The notes under the pieces: model-generated
Told to the model about the DNA's origin: nothing
The model's database searches: none
Seen by the model: only the letters and a program-made list of their open reading frames with translations
Part shown: in pieces, positions 52,292 through 60,558 of the stretch
Layout: every line of letters starts with the position of its first letter
Numbering within the stretch: the stretch's first letter is position 1
Position numbers and translations under genes: made by a program
From: Metabacillus_B sp050107715
GTDB lineage: Bacteria; Bacillota; Bacilli; Bacillales; Bacillaceae
DNA length: 64,000 nucleotides
Reading direction: 5' to 3'
Assembly (NCBI RefSeq): GCF_050107715.1
Contig: NZ_JBNILN010000011.1
Coordinates: 1 to 64,000 of the forward strand

Positions 52292-53338
52292 ATGACAGAC
52301 ATCGCACTATCTCAGCGGACCATTATGGATCCTGAAGCGCCGAACCGTTCCACGGCACTGATCAACGGCCGAAGCTCTAACATATTAAACTGGGATGATG
52401 TAGCTTATCCATGGGCGTATGCCAAATATAAAAAAATGCTCTCCAACTTCTGGACACCGTTCGAAATCAATATGTCCCAGGATGTAAAGCAGTTTAAGGA
52501 TCTCGAGGAGCACGAAAAGGATGCCTTTTTAAAAATCATCGGGCTCCTCGCCCTTCTCGACAGCATCCAAACCGATTATGCCGGAAAAGTAGCGGACTAT
52601 ATTACCGATTCGAGCATCAATGCACTCATGATCATGCTTGCCCAGCAGGAGGTCATTCACAATCATTCCTACTCATACGTGCTATCGAGCATTGTACCGA
52701 AAAGCAAGCAGGATGAAGTGTTCGAGTATTGGCGCAGTGAGGAAATTTTAAGAAAACGAAATGACTTTGTCACAAACGGCTATAAAGCCTTTGCAGAAAA
52801 TGCAAATGTAGAAAACCTGCTGAAATCACTTGTATACGACGTCATCCTTGAGGGGCTGTTCTTCTACTCCGGCTTCGCGTTCTTTTACAACCTTGCGCGC
52901 AATCAGAAAATGGTCGCCACAAGCACGATGATCAATTACATCAACCGGGATGAGCAAATTCACGTCGATTTGTTTGTGAAAATTTTCAGAGAGGTCCTTG
53001 TTCAATACCCGGAGTATAATACTCCTGAGCTGAAAGTGTTCGTGGAAAGCACAATAGTGGAAGCTGCCGAGCTTGAAATAGAGTGGGGCCGGGAAATTAT
53101 CGGCAGCAAAATCGAGGGCATCAGCATGAAGGATGTTGAAGACTACATTAAATTCTACGCCAACGTCCGTTCCAACCAGCTCGGCTATGACCGGCCTTTT
53201 GAAGGCTACCGGACGAACCCGCTCAAGTGGATTAAAGCATACGAAGACGTCGACCTCGGCAAATCTGATTTCTTTGAGCAGAAATCAAGACAGTATACAA
53301 AAGTAAACAATGTGGATAATGGGTTTGATGATTTGTAA
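52292..53338 (+). CDS. nrdB: Class I ribonucleoside-diphosphate reductase, beta subunit
   Basis: 348 residues. Metal ligands are seen in LLDSIQ (Asp), QQEVIHNHSYSY (Glu, His and the likely radical Tyr), LEGLFFYSGFAFFY (Glu) and NRDEQIHVDLF (Glu, His). The presence of Tyr four residues after the ligand His argues for a tyrosyl-radical enzyme rather than a Phe-type Mn/Fe enzyme. The spacing to nrdA is 12 bases, with TAGGAGGAG as binding site. Confidence 0.93.
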   Translation: MTDIALSQRTIMDPEAPNRSTALINGRSSNILNWDDVAYPWAYAKYKKMLSNFWTPFEINMSQDVKQFKDLEEHEKDAFLKIIGLLALLDSIQTDYAGKVADYITDSSINALMIMLAQQEVIHNHSYSYVLSSIVPKSKQDEVFEYWRSEEILRKRNDFVTNGYKAFAENANVENLLKSLVYDVILEGLFFYSGFAFFYNLARNQKMVATSTMINYINRDEQIHVDLFVKIFREVLVQYPEYNTPELKVFVESTIVEAAELEIEWGREIIGSKIEGISMKDVEDYIKFYANVRSNQLGYDRPFEGYRTNPLKWIKAYEDVDLGKSDFFEQKSRQYTKVNNVDNGFDDL

Positions 53339-53431
53339 TTGATTCCAATGAACCTAAGCGGGCCGGATGGGCATGTCAATACTGCTCGGCACCAATAGAG
53401 TTATGCATAACGAAAAAAATGCATTATGTTC

Positions 53432-53499
53432 AAGATGTGAGACTTTAACGGGTGTCTTTGATCGCTATTCGCGGTGACGCCTTTCTCACATCTTTTTTT
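53432..53499 (+). terminator. Terminator of the nrd operon
   Basis: AGATGTGAGA and TCTCACATCT close a large hairpin whose interior also pairs, followed by seven T. Confidence 0.75.
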
Positions 53500-53679
53500 G
53501 AAGCTATTCAGGATATTACGACCGTTCAGACCCATTCAACAGGGTGTTCGGGACTTGAGGGTCTCGGTTCGGTCTGTTTACATTCCTTTTTTAGCTGTTT
53601 CTGGCGGTGAACAACGAAGATTTCGGGCGGAAAGTCAATCAGATCGCTGGGACACCCTTATAAATCCCATGTAGATTTG

Positions 53680-54440
53680 ACGATTTTGTCCGTGGCCGGG
53701 TTTTATTGTCCGTACTTCTGATTTATTGTCCGTATTCTGATTTTATTGTCCGTACTTTAATTTTATTGTCCGTACTTATACTTTTATTGTCCGTACTTTT
53801 CATATAAAGACTTTTCGGCAAAGTTCGAGCATATTCGCGCCCTCCTAAGTGCGGATATTCATCCCAGTGTTGTCCTGCATATTTATATATGTTCCTTATT
53901 CTGGTTTTATTGTCCGTACTTCCGATTTATTGTCCGTATTTATACTTTTATTGTCCGTACTTTTCATATAAAGACTTTTCGGCAAAGTTCGAGCATATTC
54001 GCGCTGTCCTAAGTGCGGATATTCATCCCAGTGTTGTCGTGCATATTTATATATGTTCCTTATTCTGGTTTTATTGTCCGTACTTCCGATTTATTGTCCG
54101 TACTTATACTTTTATTGTCCGTACTTTTCATATAAAGACTTTTCGGCAAAGTTCGAGCATATTCGCGCCCTCCTAAGTGCGGAAAATCACCCCAGTGTTG
54201 TCCTGCATATTCATATATGTTCCTTATTCTGGTTTTATTGTCCATACTTCTGATTTATTGTCCGTATTCTGGTTTTATTGTCCGTACTTCCGATTTATTG
54301 TCCGTATTCTGATTTTATTGTCCGTACTTATACTTTTATTGTCCGTACTTTTCATATAAAGACTTTTCGGCAAAGTTCGAGCATATTCGCGCCCTCCTAA
54401 GTGCGGAAAATCACCCCATTGTCGTCATGCATATTCGCGC
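53680..54440 (+). repeat. Array of 18 TATTGTCCGTACTT motifs within a 164-bp tandem repeat
   Basis: TTGTCCG begins at 53706, 53726, 53746, 53766, 53787, then 53910, 53930, 53951 and so on. The period within clusters is 20-21 bases. Clusters alternate with a constant segment (CATATAAAGACTTTTCGGCAAAGTTCGAGC, ATATTCGCGC...CCTAAGTGCGGA). The whole unit repeats with 164-bp period: CCTTATTCTGG starts at 53894, 54058 and 54222. Frames crossing it have no ribosome binding sites. The same motif recurs inverted at 22791-22880. Confidence 0.9.
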
Positions 54441-54594
54441 TGTACTAAGTGCTGTAATTGCTTCATTTTTTACTTGCCCCCTACTTATATGCCAGTCCCG
54501 CAGTCCACAGCCGGCTCAATGCTCCGGCTCCTGTACCTATATAGGCCGCGGTCTGGCATGTAAACAATGTCCCTGTGACAAACAGCACTTTTTA
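54441..54594. other. Non-repetitive gap between array and GerP-like cluster
   Basis: Nothing recognisable apart from a last fragment of the array's constant segment (ATATTCGCGCTGTACTAAGTGC) at its left edge. Confidence 0.4.
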
Positions 54595-55248
54595 TTATTC
54601 CGGTTCCCCTGTTTCATCTTCTTCGTTTTCCTCGTTTTTTTGTTCATTTTTTAGCCAATTCAGCCATTCCGGCTGCGGCTCATCCGGGTTCTCGCTGAAG
54701 ACTTCGGTTGATCCGCTTTCCTCCTGATGGGAAAAAATATCATGAATGTCATTACCATCTCCGAGAATGGTTCCAAATCCCTGGTTATGCTTTTTAAGGC
54801 TTTTAAAACCGGTTGGAAAATTATTTCCGAAATTTACGGCGGATGCATCTTCTACGGCCCCGATTTGAATATCGCCGATGCTGAATGTGGCAGAGAGCGG
54901 CATCTCAGGCTCCGGAGACTCTTGATGATTGTGACGTATTTTATATGGAAGCTGCTTGCCGTTTATTTGAATAGAAATCTCATCAGGGGGATTCCGCCCA
55001 GCCTTTGCCTGGTGTCTGGTTTTAGCAGGCGGAAAGGTGGTGCCGATATTCATGGTCCCGCTCAGCTGCTTAACATCGACTTTTCCCAGATGATATGCAA
55101 GCTCCTGAATATTCATCGTCTCAATGTGTTCAATATGAAAGGATTGGTGTACACGGCTTTGATTATTTTCGATTGATTGCTCTAATGCTTCCACTCTGCT
55201 TTCCAGCTGCCGGATCCTTTTTATATAGGCCTGTTCATCCATTTTCAT
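54595..55248 (-). CDS. Coiled-coil protein with GerPA-like segment (GerPC-like)
   Basis: 217 residues. Residues 5-30 form a coiled coil (RIRQLESRVEALEQSIENN). The middle is a GerPC-like region (FHIEHIETMNIQELAYHLGKVDVKQLSGTMNIG). Residues ~125-170 repeat the small-protein motif of this cluster: SAVNFGNNFPTGFKSLKKHNQGFGTILGDGNDI. The acidic tail is rich in Glu and Asn. AAAGG lies ten bases before the ATG. It combines features separated in the gerP operon, where GerPC and GerPA/PF are different proteins needed for germinant access through the coat. That role here is inference. Confidence 0.6.
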   Translation of the reverse strand: MKMDEQAYIKRIRQLESRVEALEQSIENNQSRVHQSFHIEHIETMNIQELAYHLGKVDVKQLSGTMNIGTTFPPAKTRHQAKAGRNPPDEISIQINGKQLPYKIRHNHQESPEPEMPLSATFSIGDIQIGAVEDASAVNFGNNFPTGFKSLKKHNQGFGTILGDGNDIHDIFSHQEESGSTEVFSENPDEPQPEWLNWLKNEQKNEENEEDETGEPE

Positions 55249-55337
55249 GCTGTTTCAGCCTTTAGCACATCCTGCCGCTCATCCGCATATAATTGATTGG
55301 GCCGGCTGGGCTTACATTTAACATGACGGGAGAAATT

Positions 55338-55553
55338 ATGAGAAAAAACATTCATTTCCCTGAAATCCTCTTTCACAACCTCGACGTACAGGAAATAGCC
55401 AATAATGCAGGCATTTTTATTGGGAGAAACCGGCAAATACATTGGAACACCTCTTTGGAGAGCCATTGTTCAGGATTCGGTACGGTTTCAGGGAATCATA
55501 ACGAACTATCGAGTAATACACACCTTGTCCTTAAAAGCCCTATTGAAAAATAG
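55338..55553 (+). CDS. GerPA-like small protein 1 (opposite strand)
   Basis: 71 residues with the cluster pattern: IHFPEILFHNLDV, then NNAGIFIGRNRQIHWNTS, then SGFGTVSGNHNELSS. GGGAGAAATT precedes the ATG at 55338, which is preferred over an ATG 15 codons upstream. The only member on the plus strand, flanked by minus-strand relatives. Likely a small spore-coat or germination protein. Confidence 0.55.
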   Translation: MRKNIHFPEILFHNLDVQEIANNAGIFIGRNRQIHWNTSLESHCSGFGTVSGNHNELSSNTHLVLKSPIEK

Positions 55554-55612
55554 CATGATAAAAAGGATCAGTACATGGTTATGGAAAAATTCCGGACCTT
55601 CAACCTAATTGT

Positions 55613-55813
55613 TTAAGAAGTCTCCTTTTTTTCCTGTGTACCGCCTATTGTCAGGTTATTTGAAATTTTGTTTGAGCTTCCGCTTATTCTTCCAAATCCT
55701 TCATAGGACTTTGATTTATTCCTCCATTTGTATTGAATATTTTCTCCGTAAAATACTCCTGAGCTGTTCTGAATAAGCTTAACGCTTATGGATTTGAAAT
55801 GAATTTTAGGCAT
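55613..55813 (-). CDS. GerPA-like small protein 2
   Basis: 66 residues: PKIHFKSISVKLIQNSSG, VFYGENIQYKWRNKSK, YEGFGRISGSSNKISNN. The ATG at 55813 has AAGAGGAG seven bases upstream. A CATAATCTA box, like SigK -10 elements, lies about 65 bases before it (inference). Same fold signature as its neighbours: a Phe/Tyr-Gly-x-Asn turn, a conserved Trp, then GFG...G.N. Confidence 0.55.
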   Translation of the reverse strand: MPKIHFKSISVKLIQNSSGVFYGENIQYKWRNKSKSYEGFGRISGSSNKISNNLTIGGTQEKKETS

Positions 55814-55938
55814 TTGCAAACTCCTCTTTTTAGCTTGTCCCGGAAGAAATCTTTTCCTTATTAGTCATTTATATAGATTATGATGCAAAAGTATACCCTC
55901 AAACTGCCTGCATTACGAAGATTGTCAGACACATGAAG

Positions 55939-55963
55939 GAAAGCCATCCAGATCGGATGGCTT
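55939..55963. terminator. Probable terminator after GerPA-like genes 3 and 4
   Basis: AAGCCATCC and GGATGGCTT pair around five bases. The T-run is better on the plus strand, but the element lies just after the stop of the minus-strand gene at 55969. Confidence 0.5.
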
Positions 55964-55968
55964 TTGCC

Positions 55969-56220
55969 TTAACTCTGATGAACAGGCTGATTATTCGATT
56001 CCTCGTTCTGGGTAAAATCTGAATCCATCACATCGTCATCCTGCACAATATTCACATTGTTTATGGATACATTGTTTTCTCCGATGATTTTTCCGAATCC
56101 GGCATTGCTCTTCATGCTGACGGTCCAATCATATTGCGAGTTGGTGCCGGTAAATACTCCTGAGTTGGCGGACAGCGCTGAAATATTGATGCTGTTAAAA
56201 TGGATCGTTAAGGTTTTCAT
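55969..56220 (-). CDS. GerPA-like small protein 3
   Basis: 83 residues: LTIHFNSINISALSANSG, VFTGTNSQYDWTVSMKS, AGFGKIIGENNVSINN, then an acidic tail DDDVMDSDF as in GerPA/PF proteins (which often end in a DxDxxD stretch). It starts two bases after the stop of the next gene and has no binding site of its own, so it depends on coupled translation. Confidence 0.6.
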   Translation of the reverse strand: MKTLTIHFNSINISALSANSGVFTGTNSQYDWTVSMKSNAGFGKIIGENNVSINNVNIVQDDDVMDSDFTQNEESNNQPVHQS

Positions 56221-56222
56221 GC

Positions 56223-56465
56223 TTAGATTTGGGACACGGGCTGCGGATTTATATTTTCAGGCTGGGAAATCGCCATATCGAAAAGATCCTGGTCATTAAT
56301 GATATTCGTACAGCCAATTGCACATGAGTTTACGTAATTTCCGTTACCTGAATTGAACTTCCCTTGGGCGTTCCAATCAGGCTGGCTGTTCTGCCCAGAA
56401 GATATAATAGAATTTGCCGCCATGCTTACGACATTAATTTGATTAAATACGACGGATACCGGCAT
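56223..56465 (-). CDS. GerPA-like small protein 4
   Basis: 80 residues: VSVVFNQINVVSMAANS, IISSGQNSQPDWNAQGK, SGNGNYVNSCAIGCTN. Two cysteines near residue 50 are unique in the group. GGAGGTTTGGAGA precedes the ATG. First gene of a two-gene unit with protein 3. Confidence 0.58.
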   Translation of the reverse strand: MPVSVVFNQINVVSMAANSIISSGQNSQPDWNAQGKFNSGNGNYVNSCAIGCTNIINDQDLFDMAISQPENINPQPVSQI

Positions 56466-56671
56466 TCTCCAAACCTCCGTTTCTATCCTGCGAGTTTACG
56501 TTACTATATGTCTGGGATCAGGATCCTGTGAATGATGGAAAACCTGTTTGGAGCCTTTCATAGTAACATCCTTCTCTCCGCAAACATGCTTATCTATTTT
56601 TGCCATTCCATTTTAAACAGCAGTTTTGCTTCGACTAATATGGTAGAATCTGTTTCAAAGGGGGTTGATGT

Positions 56672-57207
56672 ATGCAGGAGAAAGAATGGAAAGCCATCGT
56701 GACATGTGACCCCTCCTATGACGGACTGTTCTTCTACGGGGTACGGACAACAGACCGTCATGCCGGTCTAAAACTCCACTAAAAGTAAATGTTCTAACCC
56801 ACCCCTCTTCAGGTTATTTCATTCATCTCAATTTCCGTGCATGCAAAAGGTGCAGGCCTGGCGCGGAAAAAGACTGGGGACCGAAACTGCAGCTGATAAA
56901 CCAGGCTAAAGAGCTCATTCATGAAAGGTATAATGAGGATCTGACTCTAAAAGCTTTATCTTCCATGCTGTATATCAGCCCTTATTATTTCCGGAAGATA
57001 TTCGAGGAACTGGAGGGAAAATCCCCCTCCCGCTATGTACTGGAAACCCGGATCAACGCAGCTATGCCTCTTATTAAAGAAGGTTCTTATTCGATCATGG
57101 ACATCTCCCGCATGACCGGATTTAAAACACCTTCTCATTTTTCAAGAGTTTTTCAGCGGGTCACCGGGGCTCCGCCATCCTATTACAGACAGAAGGTGCC
57201 GCAATGA
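56672..57207 (+). pseudogene. AdaA-like methylphosphotriester-DNA methyltransferase/AraC regulator, broken
   Basis: The first frame (56672-56782, 36 codons after AAAGGGGG) reads EWKAIVTCDPSYDGLFFYGVRTT, the Ada N-terminal domain start. It then leaves frame exactly where GIFC is expected. The rest continues in another frame: RPSCRSKTP, FRACKRCRP (three of the zinc cysteines), then an AraC helix-turn-helix pair (LKALSSMLYISPYYFRKIFEE, MDISRMTGFKTPSHFSRVFQR) to 57207. About 11 bases including the methyl-accepting Cys codon seem deleted. The HTH part alone could still be made from an internal start. Confidence 0.75.
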
Positions 57208-58097
57208 TTCGGATATACGCTGCTCTTGGAGGCCTCAGCCTTATATGGGGGCTTTCCTTTGTTTTTATAAAAATGCTGGTTGGACCGGCCGGCATGTGGG
57301 GGACGGTTTTTTTAAGATGTGCAGCAGGTGCTGTCCTCCTGCTGCCGATTTTGCTGGCAAAAAGAAATACGATTCCGCGTAGCATTCCGTGGGTTCCGCT
57401 CCTCATAGTCGGGGTTTTAAATACCGGGGTGCCATGGGGCTTAATCGCCCTTAGTGAAACGGTCATATCAAGTAGCTCCGCATCGATCCTGAACGCTACT
57501 GCTCCATTGTGGACCGGATTGATCGGCCTGCTCTTTTTTTCGGCTGTTCTAGCCATAAGACAGTGGATCGGACTGTTTATGGGACTGATCGGTATCCTGA
57601 TTTTCATAGACTTTGACGTTTTGAAGCTTGCACAGGAAAACTTTACGGGCGTCGGCACCATGCTGATTGCAACGTTATGCTATGGAACCTCAGCCCAGCT
57701 TACAAGAAAGTATCTGGGGAACAGCGGGGTGCTGTTTACCACGTCTGTTTCTTTACTTGTTGGAGCGCTCGTAGGTCTGGTTGGCCTGCTATTCTCTCAG
57801 CCAATGGAACTCTCCGGGCTCGCAAATGGTCAGGTTATTCTTGCCGTGATCGGCCTCGGCTGTTTTGGATCAGGCATTGCCCAGCTTCTTTTTTATTACA
57901 TCACGAAAGAAGGCGGTCCGGAGGTTGCGGTTTCTGTGACCTTCCTGATTCCGGTTACCGCCTTGCTTTGGGGAGCTTTCCTCTTACAGGAGACAATTAG
58001 CTCTCATGCTATTTGGGGACTTTTAGTCATTTTAGCCGGCGTGTATCTTTCCACAAGGAAAAAGAAACCAGCCATTGCGGTCAGCGAGTCTGCGTAG
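57204..58097 (+). CDS. EamA/DMT family transporter
   Basis: 297 residues, ten hydrophobic segments in two EamA repeats. The sequence begins LGGLSLIWGLSFVFIKML, a typical first helix, and the second repeat carries ATLCYGTSAQLTRKYL. The short basic end is TRKKKPAI. Start overlaps the end of the broken ada gene (ATGA) and has AGAAGGTG upstream. Exports or imports small metabolites; substrate unknown. Confidence 0.88.
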   Translation: MIRIYAALGGLSLIWGLSFVFIKMLVGPAGMWGTVFLRCAAGAVLLLPILLAKRNTIPRSIPWVPLLIVGVLNTGVPWGLIALSETVISSSSASILNATAPLWTGLIGLLFFSAVLAIRQWIGLFMGLIGILIFIDFDVLKLAQENFTGVGTMLIATLCYGTSAQLTRKYLGNSGVLFTTSVSLLVGALVGLVGLLFSQPMELSGLANGQVILAVIGLGCFGSGIAQLLFYYITKEGGPEVAVSVTFLIPVTALLWGAFLLQETISSHAIWGLLVILAGVYLSTRKKKPAIAVSESA

Positions 58098-58119
58098 AGG
58101 AAAAAAAGGAGAGTGTGAA

Positions 58120-58677
58120 ATGTTGGTTCCAACTGAGATCCGGGTTGTTATCGGGGCAGGTCCCTACAATAATAATCCCGGCTGGCTGCATACACAGGAA
58201 GAAGAGCTCAGCCTTCTTAATCCCCATCAGTGGGAAAAATGGTTTGAGCCTGATTCTGTCACCGCAATCCTAACAGAGCATGTTTGGGAGCATTTAACCT
58301 TTGAAGAAGGGGTTGAAGCAGCAAAGCTGTGCAGGCGATTCCTGAAAAAAAACGGCTACATCCGGTGTGCCGTTCCAGATGGTTTGTTTCCGGATGAAAG
58401 CTATCAGAGACTTGTGCAAATCGGGGGGCCTGGACCGGCAGATCACATTTGCGCCTCTCATCAAATCGTCTACAATTATAACACTCTGGCGAAGATGTTT
58501 GAGAAAGCCGGATTTATGGTCAAACTGCTTGAGTACTTTGACGAAACAGGCACCCCCCAAGTTCCGGATTGGGATGGAGAAAAGGGCGTAATTTTCCGTT
58601 CAAAAAAATACGATCCGAGGAACCAGGGAGAGCAGCTGCAATTTGCTTCCCTTATAGTGGATGCGGTGAAAGAATAA
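58120..58677 (+). CDS. Predicted SAM-dependent methyltransferase-like protein
   Basis: 185 residues. After an IGAGPYNNNPGW start (reduced glycine loop) it has the stretch LTEHVWEHLTFEEGVEAAKL and RRFLKKNGYIRCAVPDG, typical of the Methyltransf_11-like late motifs. MFEKAGFMVKLLEYFDE follows. The N-terminal SAM-binding core is short, so the protein may be a truncated or non-catalytic member. The ATG at 58120 follows AAAAGGAGAG; the upstream 15 codons overlap the EamA gene. Confidence 0.65.
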   Translation: MLVPTEIRVVIGAGPYNNNPGWLHTQEEELSLLNPHQWEKWFEPDSVTAILTEHVWEHLTFEEGVEAAKLCRRFLKKNGYIRCAVPDGLFPDESYQRLVQIGGPGPADHICASHQIVYNYNTLAKMFEKAGFMVKLLEYFDETGTPQVPDWDGEKGVIFRSKKYDPRNQGEQLQFASLIVDAVKE

Positions 58678-58706
58678 TCTAGTTGTTATTCCCTTTACTG
58701 GATACA

Positions 58707-58949
58707 TTATTTTGTTATACGGGACACAGAATGTGAAATCCTGAATTCATAAAGTTTTTCTGCCAGAAAACTTGCTGCCAGCCCGATCAGCAAAGGCATA
58801 AAGGAGCCAGCGGAAAGGGAAAGTCCATTCTCATTAATAATTAAACTAAACTCAAAGCTTAGCCATGGGATCCTATATAGTTGGCCGATTGCTGTAAACA
58901 GTGCAGCTGCTCCTGCAAAACTCAGAAAAGCAATTAAAATTTTTTTCAA
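58707..58949 (-). CDS. Small two-helix membrane protein
   Basis: 80 residues starting at TTG 58949 after AAGGGAGGTG. Helix 1 is KILIAFLSFAGAAALFTAIG and helix 2 SFMPLLIGLAASFLAEKLYE, separated by a polar loop with NENGLS. Not recognised. Convergent with the methyltransferase-like gene. Confidence 0.6.
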   Translation of the reverse strand: MKKILIAFLSFAGAAALFTAIGQLYRIPWLSFEFSLIINENGLSLSAGSFMPLLIGLAASFLAEKLYEFRISHSVSRITK

Positions 58950-59054
58950 TTCAAGCACCTCCCTTTTTAACGATGCCATATATTTACCGTATTCCACATA
59001 TTGATGGGGCTATATCTTAGATGCTATTATGAGCTCAATTCATATGCCCCCTTC

Positions 59055-59089
59055 AAAAAAACAGACCAGGTCGCCCCGGTCTGTTTTTA
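59055..59089. terminator. Terminator of the NAD salvage operon
   Basis: AAACAGACC and GGTCTGTTT pair around ten bases with A/T runs on both sides. Directly after the nadE stop. Confidence 0.85.
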
Positions 59090-59911
59090 TTATTCTTTCC
59101 ACCAGCCGTCAAACATTGTCGCAGGCAGCTGCCTCTTATGCTCAGTGACGGAATAGCGATTTTCAATTTTTTCAGCCGTTACTTTTGACACTTCCTTGCC
59201 TTCCAGATAGTCATCCAGTTCATCATACGTAATTCCGAGCTCCGTCTCATCAGACTGCTGAGGTTTATCATCAAGCAAGTCCGCGGTAGGAGCTTTCATA
59301 TAGAGGCTTTCCGGGCAGCCTAGTTCTCTTAGAAGAGCTTTACCCTGCCTTTTTGTCAGCCCTGTCAGCGGGAGAACATCGGCACCGCCATCTCCATATT
59401 TTGTGAAGAAGCCGGTAACTGCCTCTGCAGCATGATCCGTACCGGTTACAAGTAAACCGTGCTGACCTCCGAATGCATATTGAGCGGTCATCCGAATCCG
59501 TGCTTTGACATTTCCTTTATGATAATCGGCAAGCTTTTCTTCATCGGATTCATTATATGTACTTGTAAATCCGTCAACGGCCTGTGAAATATTAAAACTG
59601 ACAACCTTATCCGGTTTGATGAAATCGAATACAAGCTCCGCATCTTTTTCATCATGCTGAACGTTGTAGGGAAGCCGAACGGCGAGAAATGTTGCTTCAT
59701 AGCCTTCTTCGCGCAGCTCTTCTACAGCCATCTGATTCAGTTTTCCGGCTAAAGTTGAATCCTGGCCAAGACTGATGCCAAGTACGTAGCCCTTTGCTTT
59801 CGTGGCCTTAATATACTCTTTTAAAAAATCGACCCGTTTCCTGATTTCCTTTGCCGGATCAAGATCAGGCTGCACGTTTAATGCTTTCATGATTTGTTTC
59901 TGCAAGCTCAC
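59090..59911 (-). CDS. nadE: NH3-dependent NAD+ synthetase
   Basis: 273 residues, last step of NAD synthesis (deamido-NAD + NH3 + ATP). The PP-loop is LGISLGQDSTLAGKL near residue 45; typical enzymes have SGGxDS, here SLGQDS, as in B. subtilis NadE. GTDHAAEAVTGFFTKYGDGGADVLPL lies near residue 160. GTG start at 59911 with AGAAGGAGGACG upstream; the longer frame overlaps the nadD-like gene. No glutaminase domain, so ammonia is used directly. Confidence 0.94.
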   Translation of the reverse strand: MSLQKQIMKALNVQPDLDPAKEIRKRVDFLKEYIKATKAKGYVLGISLGQDSTLAGKLNQMAVEELREEGYEATFLAVRLPYNVQHDEKDAELVFDFIKPDKVVSFNISQAVDGFTSTYNESDEEKLADYHKGNVKARIRMTAQYAFGGQHGLLVTGTDHAAEAVTGFFTKYGDGGADVLPLTGLTKRQGKALLRELGCPESLYMKAPTADLLDDKPQQSDETELGITYDELDDYLEGKEVSKVTAEKIENRYSVTEHKRQLPATMFDGWWKE

Positions 59912-59933
59912 TATTACGTCCTCCTTCTGGAAA

Positions 59934-60551
59934 TTAAGACTGATAAAGACCATGCTCTTTTATATAGTCATAACAGGCATCAGGCAGCAGGTAACGCGGT
60001 TCTCCGCCTTTTGCAAGCTCATCCCTTATATAGGTGCTGCTGATTTCCATAGCTAAACCCTTATCAATCAAATGGAAGCGGGTTCCATCATCATAGTTGC
60101 GCAAAAAGGGAGAGCGGGAAATTGTCTTTAACATATCTATACCATTTCGGGCCATGACGATAAACTTATTATTGGCAATTAGTTCATCGGAATACTTCCA
60201 TTTCCCTCCCGCAATGTCTTCAAGCAGATCTGCTCCCATAATAAACGACAGTTCATCATCCGGAAAAACCGTATGAAAATGCTGCATCGTATGATAGGTG
60301 TAGACGTTCCAGCTTTCCTGCTTCATTTCATAGTCATCAAGTGAAAATTTGGAATTGTTCCTGAGAGCGAGCTTGAGCATGGAAATACGGTGTTCATCTG
60401 TCGTATTCAGCCGCTTATCTTTTCTTTTGCTCGAGCAGGGAAGAAAAATAACACGGTCCAGCTTGCAGCGGTGTGCTACCGTGCTTGCCGTCCATAAATG
60501 AACATTTGTCACGGGATCAAAGGAGCTTCCATAGATACCGATTTTAGCCAT
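59934..60551 (-). CDS. Nicotinate-nucleotide adenylyltransferase-like protein (NadD family, divergent)
   Basis: 205 residues of the nucleotidylyltransferase fold. It starts IGIYGSSFDPVTNVHLW where NadD has the HxGH signature; the first His is Thr and the Gly is Val, only the second His is kept. The C-terminal ISSTYIRDEL (ISSTxIR) is normal. It sits between pncB and nadE, the position of the adenylyl transfer step. It is therefore probably a second NadD adapted to this salvage operon, but activity is uncertain. Confidence 0.75.
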   Translation of the reverse strand: MAKIGIYGSSFDPVTNVHLWTASTVAHRCKLDRVIFLPCSSKRKDKRLNTTDEHRISMLKLALRNNSKFSLDDYEMKQESWNVYTYHTMQHFHTVFPDDELSFIMGADLLEDIAGGKWKYSDELIANNKFIVMARNGIDMLKTISRSPFLRNYDDGTRFHLIDKGLAMEISSTYIRDELAKGGEPRYLLPDACYDYIKEHGLYQS

Positions 60552-60558
60552 TCATCAC

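Noticed and set aside
53889..54359. Several overlapping plus-strand frames with Tyr/Cys/Phe-rich repeats (FWFYCPYF type)
   Set aside because: They are translations of the 164-bp tandem array; the period is not a multiple of three, frames shift between units, and no ribosome binding site is present.
53680..54440. CRISPR array
   Set aside because: The recurring 14-mer is spaced only 6-7 bases apart and the intervening bases are similar, not unique spacers of 30 or more; no cas genes are nearby.
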